Assembly (NCBI GenBank): GCA_963733885.1
Contig: CAVTES010000011.1
Location: 1-64,000 of the forward strand
Reading direction: 5' to 3'
Origin: JACVRW01 sp963733885
GTDB lineage: Bacteria; Actinomycetota; Thermoleophilia; Solirubrobacterales; Thermoleophilaceae
DNA length: 64,000 nt
Below are positions 61,173 to 64,000 of this stretch, piece by piece. Under the pieces are notes generated by a model. It was not told the origin of the DNA and did no database searches. It worked only from the letters and a program-made list of their open reading frames with translations. Made by a program: the position numbers and the translations under genes. How positions within the stretch are numbered: the first letter of the stretch is position 1; each line of letters begins with the position of its first letter.

Positions 61173-61736
61173 ATGGGATTGTTGCGAGGTTTCTGCGTGG
61201 CCGCCGTGGTGATCGCCATGGCGGCGGCAGCCGCCGGTGCGCAACCGGAAGGATCGAAACCGACCGGTTCCGTGCGCGCCAAGGCGGCCGGCCAGCAGCC
61301 GGACCTGCACCGCTGGCGCATGACGCGGAATGGCTTCGGGCGGCTCAAGGTGGGCCTGAACAGGGCCAAGATCGAACGGCGCACCGGACGGAGGCTCAGG
61401 TTCTCCTACAACACCGGTTCATGCGCCATCTGGGACATCCGCGGGGTGCGCGGCCTCGCGATCATGACCATCAGGGGACGGCTCGCCCGCGTGGACGCCT
61501 ACAGGGGGACCTGGCGCACGAGCGAAGGAATCCGGATAGGTGACAGCGAGCAGGAGATCCGCGAGCGCTATGCGCGGCTGCGCACCGAGCCGCATCCCTA
61601 CGACCCGGAAGGCCAGTACCTGATCGTCCGCGGCCCCAACCGGCGGGTGGTCTTCGAGACGGACGGGGACGACGAGGTGACGAGGTTCCGCGGCGGTCGG
61701 GTGCCGCCGGTCATGTACATCGAGGGCTGCGCCTGA
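61173..61736 (+). CDS. Secreted protein of unknown function
   Basis: A 187-residue exported protein. Signal peptide MGLLRGFCVAAVVIAMAAAA with AGAQ. The mature part has LKVGLNRAKIERRTGRRLRF, SCAIWDIRGVRGLAIMTIRG, IRIGDSEQEIRERYARLRTE and a final YIEGC: two 'xxxGxxxxxVxxxxG'-like elements and two cysteines that may pair. Similar proteins with a repeated 'GIRxGDSxxxVxxxYG' pattern occur widely. The ATG at 61173 has no good ribosome site; TATACA at 61160 could be a -10 for a leaderless mRNA. Confidence 0.75.
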   Translation: MGLLRGFCVAAVVIAMAAAAAGAQPEGSKPTGSVRAKAAGQQPDLHRWRMTRNGFGRLKVGLNRAKIERRTGRRLRFSYNTGSCAIWDIRGVRGLAIMTIRGRLARVDAYRGTWRTSEGIRIGDSEQEIRERYARLRTEPHPYDPEGQYLIVRGPNRRVVFETDGDDEVTRFRGGRVPPVMYIEGCA

Positions 61737-61739
61737 ACC

Positions 61740-62675
61740 TCAGGCGGCTGACCTGACGCCGCTGCGCCACCTCAGAACGGCCCCTCTTACGGCCGCCACG
61801 AACGCCTGGAGGGCGAGCGGCGAGCCCTGATCGTGGTGCCACGCCAGCGCGACCCGGCGCGGTGGCAGCCAGTCGCGGAGCCGGACGGCGGTCGTGCGGG
61901 GGTCGTCATGGTCGATCGACAGCTCGGTCATCAGCGCGGCGGCGCCGCCCTCGGCCACCATCGCCTGGATGATGGCGTTGTCCTCGGCCTGGGCCACGTA
62001 GTTCAGGTCGACCCCCAGGCCCCGCAGGTAGGACTCGACCCGCTCCACGGCAACGCAGCTGCCGCAGCCCACCATCGGCATCCCGCCCAGCGACTCGAGG
62101 GGGACGGGTGTGCCCCGGAACGGCGAGTCCGCCGGGACCAGCAGGAGATAGTGATCGTCCAGCAGCTCCTCGGTGGCGAACGGTCCGTCCGGGAGCGGGA
62201 GGCCGCAGAAGGTGACGTCGACGCGGCCCCGGCGAACCAGCTCCACGAGCGTGCCGACATCGGGGCTCTCGTGGATCTCGAGGTGAAGGTCGGGATGGGA
62301 CTTCGCGAGGCGCGCGGCCGCTCCCGGAAGGATTCGCACGCCGACGCTCTGGAACGTCCCCACGCGCACGGTTCGGGCCCCGCCCTCCGCAAGCGCCTCT
62401 ACCTGCGTGTGGGCGATCCTCATCCGAGCGAGGACGGGCGCGGCGTGGCTCAGCAGCAGCGAGCCGGCCGGAGTGAGGCCGACCGGCCTGCGGCCGCCGG
62501 GCCGGTCGATCAGCGCCTGGCCCACGAGACGCTCGAGCGCCGCGATCTGATGGCTGATCGCCGACTGGGTGTAGCCGAGCTCCTCGGCGGCGCCGCCGAA
62601 GGAGCCGGTGGCCTCGATCGCCTCGAGTGCGGCGAGGTAGCGCAGCTCCAGGCGCATCCAGCCGTTGGCGCTCAT
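61740..62675 (-). CDS. LysR-family transcriptional regulator
   Basis: A 311-residue LysR regulator. HTH: RLELRYLAALEAIEATGSFG, GAAEELGYTQSAISHQIAAL with ERLVGQALIDRPGGRRPVGL. The effector domain follows (VRVGTFQSVGVRILPGAAAR, VDVTFCGLPLPDGPFATEEL, GGMPMVGCGSCVAVERVESY). I start it at ATG 62675, since the reading from 63338 crosses the next gene on the other strand. It is divergent from the substrate-binding protein at 62820, its likely target. Cys pairs in the pocket (CGSC) are unusual. Confidence 0.92.
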   Translation of the reverse strand: MSANGWMRLELRYLAALEAIEATGSFGGAAEELGYTQSAISHQIAALERLVGQALIDRPGGRRPVGLTPAGSLLLSHAAPVLARMRIAHTQVEALAEGGARTVRVGTFQSVGVRILPGAAARLAKSHPDLHLEIHESPDVGTLVELVRRGRVDVTFCGLPLPDGPFATEELLDDHYLLLVPADSPFRGTPVPLESLGGMPMVGCGSCVAVERVESYLRGLGVDLNYVAQAEDNAIIQAMVAEGGAAALMTELSIDHDDPRTTAVRLRDWLPPRRVALAWHHDQGSPLALQAFVAAVRGAVLRWRSGVRSAA

Positions 62676-62819
62676 GCGATCAAAACTACCCACGCCGAAG
62701 CCCGGGCCGGCACGCGGACGGTTAAGCGCTGATTGTGATCGCTGCGACAAGGAATCCGAGTTGCTTCGCCGATGTATCTCCTTGACGCTGCTCGTCGTGC
62801 AGCCAGCGGAGGAGAAGCC

Positions 62820-64000
62820 ATGAAGCGTCGTCGGAAGTTGGCCGGTGTGGCAGCGTGTCTCGCCCTTGCAGCCGGACCAGCGGCCTGCGGCGACGACGAC
62901 GACGATGACGGCGGCGGCGGGGCCGAAGGCGGAGGCGGGGAGACGGTCAACGTCTACTCCTCGCTGCCGCTTCAGGGCGCGCAGAGCCTCCAAACGACGG
63001 CGATGGTGGACGGCATCAAGCTCGCGCTGGAGCAGGCCGACGGCAAGGCAGGACAGGTAAAGATCACCTACACGTCGCTGGACGACTCGACCGCGCAGGC
63101 CGGCACGTGGACGCCCGAGGCGACCTCGGCGAACGCACGCCGGGTCGCGCAGGACGACACGGCGGTGGCCTACATCGGCGAGTTCAACTCGGGAGCGAGC
63201 GCGATCTCGATCCCTCTGTTGAACGAGGTCCCGATCGCCCAGATCAGTCCCTCGAACACCGCCGTCGGCCTGACCTCGGACGAGCCGGGCGCCGACGAGG
63301 GAGAGCCCGACAAGTACTACCCATCGGGCGAGCGCCACTACCTGCGCATCGTCCCGAAGGACACGATTCAGGGCGCCGCTCTGGCGACGTTGATGAGCGA
63401 GGACGGCTGCTCCAACACGTACATCCTCAACGACAAGGAGGTGTACGGCGCGGGCCTGGCGCGGAACATCGAGAGCGCGGCCCAGGAGGCCGGAGTCGAG
63501 GTGCTGGCGAACGATGGCATCGACCCGAAGGCGCCGAACTTCCGCTCCCAGGCAGCGACGATGAAGTCGGAGGGCGCGGAGTGCTTCGTTTTCGCCGGGG
63601 TGACTCCGAACGGCGCCGTCCAGCTGTACAAGGACGTCGCCGCGGCGGTGCCCGACGCCCGCCTGTACGGGCCGGATGGCGTGTCGAACCCCGAGTTCTT
63701 CGACGCGCAGGAGGGAGGCCTCCCGGCCGACGTGACGGAGAAGGTCAAGGTCACGGTGGCCACGCTGTCCCCCGACGAGTATCCGCCCGACGGGCAGAGA
63801 TTCTTCGACCAGTTCCGGGAGAAGTACGACGTGGAGAGCGTGGACCCGTATGCGATCTACGGCTACGAGGCGATGCGGCTCGTGCTCGACACGTGCGAGC
63901 AGTTGGGGCCCGACTGCACCGACAGGCAGGCCATGATCGAGGCGCTGTTCAACACGAAGGGTCGCGAGTCGGTGCTCGGCACCTACGACATCGACGAGAA
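62820..64000 (+). CDS. Branched-chain amino-acid-type ABC substrate-binding lipoprotein, partial
   Basis: The first 393 residues of a periplasmic-binding lipoprotein (Peripla_BP_6, LivJ-like); it runs off the right edge. ATG 62820 with GGAGGAG six bases upstream. Leader KLAGVAACLALAAGPAACGD with lipobox AAC. The lobe starts VNVYSSLPLQGAQSLQTTAM with DGIKLALEQADGKAG, then AVAYIGEFNSGASAISIPLL, and TYILNDKEVYGAGLARNIES, FVFAGVTPNGAVQLYKDVAA. The divergent LysR gene suggests regulation. Permease and ATPase genes are expected past the edge. Confidence 0.92.
   Translation, partial: MKRRRKLAGVAACLALAAGPAACGDDDDDDGGGGAEGGGGETVNVYSSLPLQGAQSLQTTAMVDGIKLALEQADGKAGQVKITYTSLDDSTAQAGTWTPEATSANARRVAQDDTAVAYIGEFNSGASAISIPLLNEVPIAQISPSNTAVGLTSDEPGADEGEPDKYYPSGERHYLRIVPKDTIQGAALATLMSEDGCSNTYILNDKEVYGAGLARNIESAAQEAGVEVLANDGIDPKAPNFRSQAATMKSEGAECFVFAGVTPNGAVQLYKDVAAAVPDARLYGPDGVSNPEFFDAQEGGLPADVTEKVKVTVATLSPDEYPPDGQRFFDQFREKYDVESVDPYAIYGYEAMRLVLDTCEQLGPDCTDRQAMIEALFNTKGRESVLGTYDIDE

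Noticed and set aside
1..64000. CRISPR array or defence island
   Set aside because: No regularly spaced repeats and no cas, restriction or known defence genes were seen; the only related items are two PIN toxin-antitoxin pairs.

Overview
The window is high-GC DNA that most resembles a soil actinobacterium of the Thermoleophilia/Solirubrobacterales kind. This is inferred from gene content (ArsR-AHSA1 pairs, DUF2252, ferritin-like/TatA cluster, cold-shock protein, GTG starts, 4-bp gene overlaps); no rRNA or marker gene proves it. Gene density is ordinary from about 11.5 kb to the right edge. The first 11 kb is different: almost everything there is broken.

Left part (1-11.2 kb): a graveyard of mobile elements and pseudogenes. 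A group II intron with an intact reverse transcriptase/maturase sits inside a decayed rve-family transposase gene. Two more decayed transposases follow, with a frameshifted ABC substrate-binding protein (PF04392 type), a frameshifted barrel-like protein, and remnants of a FAD oxidoreductase, a BamE-like lipoprotein, a PAP2 phosphatase, a thioredoxin-reductase C-terminus and an M28 peptidase. Either this is real decay in a horizontally acquired region, or the assembly carries many single-base indels; both may be true.

Middle part (11.5-30 kb): DUF899 and DUF2182 proteins, a RecQ helicase with a phosphoribosyltransferase-like C-terminus (one frameshift), a Rieske membrane protein, an operon of alpha/beta hydrolase and VioB-like ferritin protein, a degenerate tRNA-Leu, a ferric-reductase-like flavoprotein with two tiny downstream ORFs, an AbrB/PIN toxin-antitoxin pair, a 3-hydroxyisobutyrate-dehydrogenase-like enzyme with an aldo/keto reductase, an epoxide hydrolase, a DUF6510 zinc protein beside a deletion-fused sulfite-oxidase/flavoprotein remnant, and a thioredoxin-fold protein lacking its second active-site cysteine.

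Right part (30-64 kb): a TetR regulator with palindromic operators controlling an epimerase-SnoaL-SnoaL operon whose next gene is truncated; a six-gene xanthine-dehydrogenase-type molybdenum hydroxylase operon whose large subunit is split in two translationally coupled ORFs, followed by cupin and monooxygenase genes; DUF2252; a frameshifted vanadium haloperoxidase; two separate ArsR-AHSA1 modules, each with a palindrome at its start codon; a secreted GH13 amylase with C-terminal accessory domains; a Phd/VapC pair; a cold-shock protein; two overlapping tiny basic proteins; a TPR protein; two LysR regulators; an AI-2E transporter-family protein; a TatA-plus-two-ferritin-like cluster; an ACT protein; a flavin-fold protein; and, running off the right edge, a branched-chain amino-acid-type ABC substrate-binding lipoprotein.
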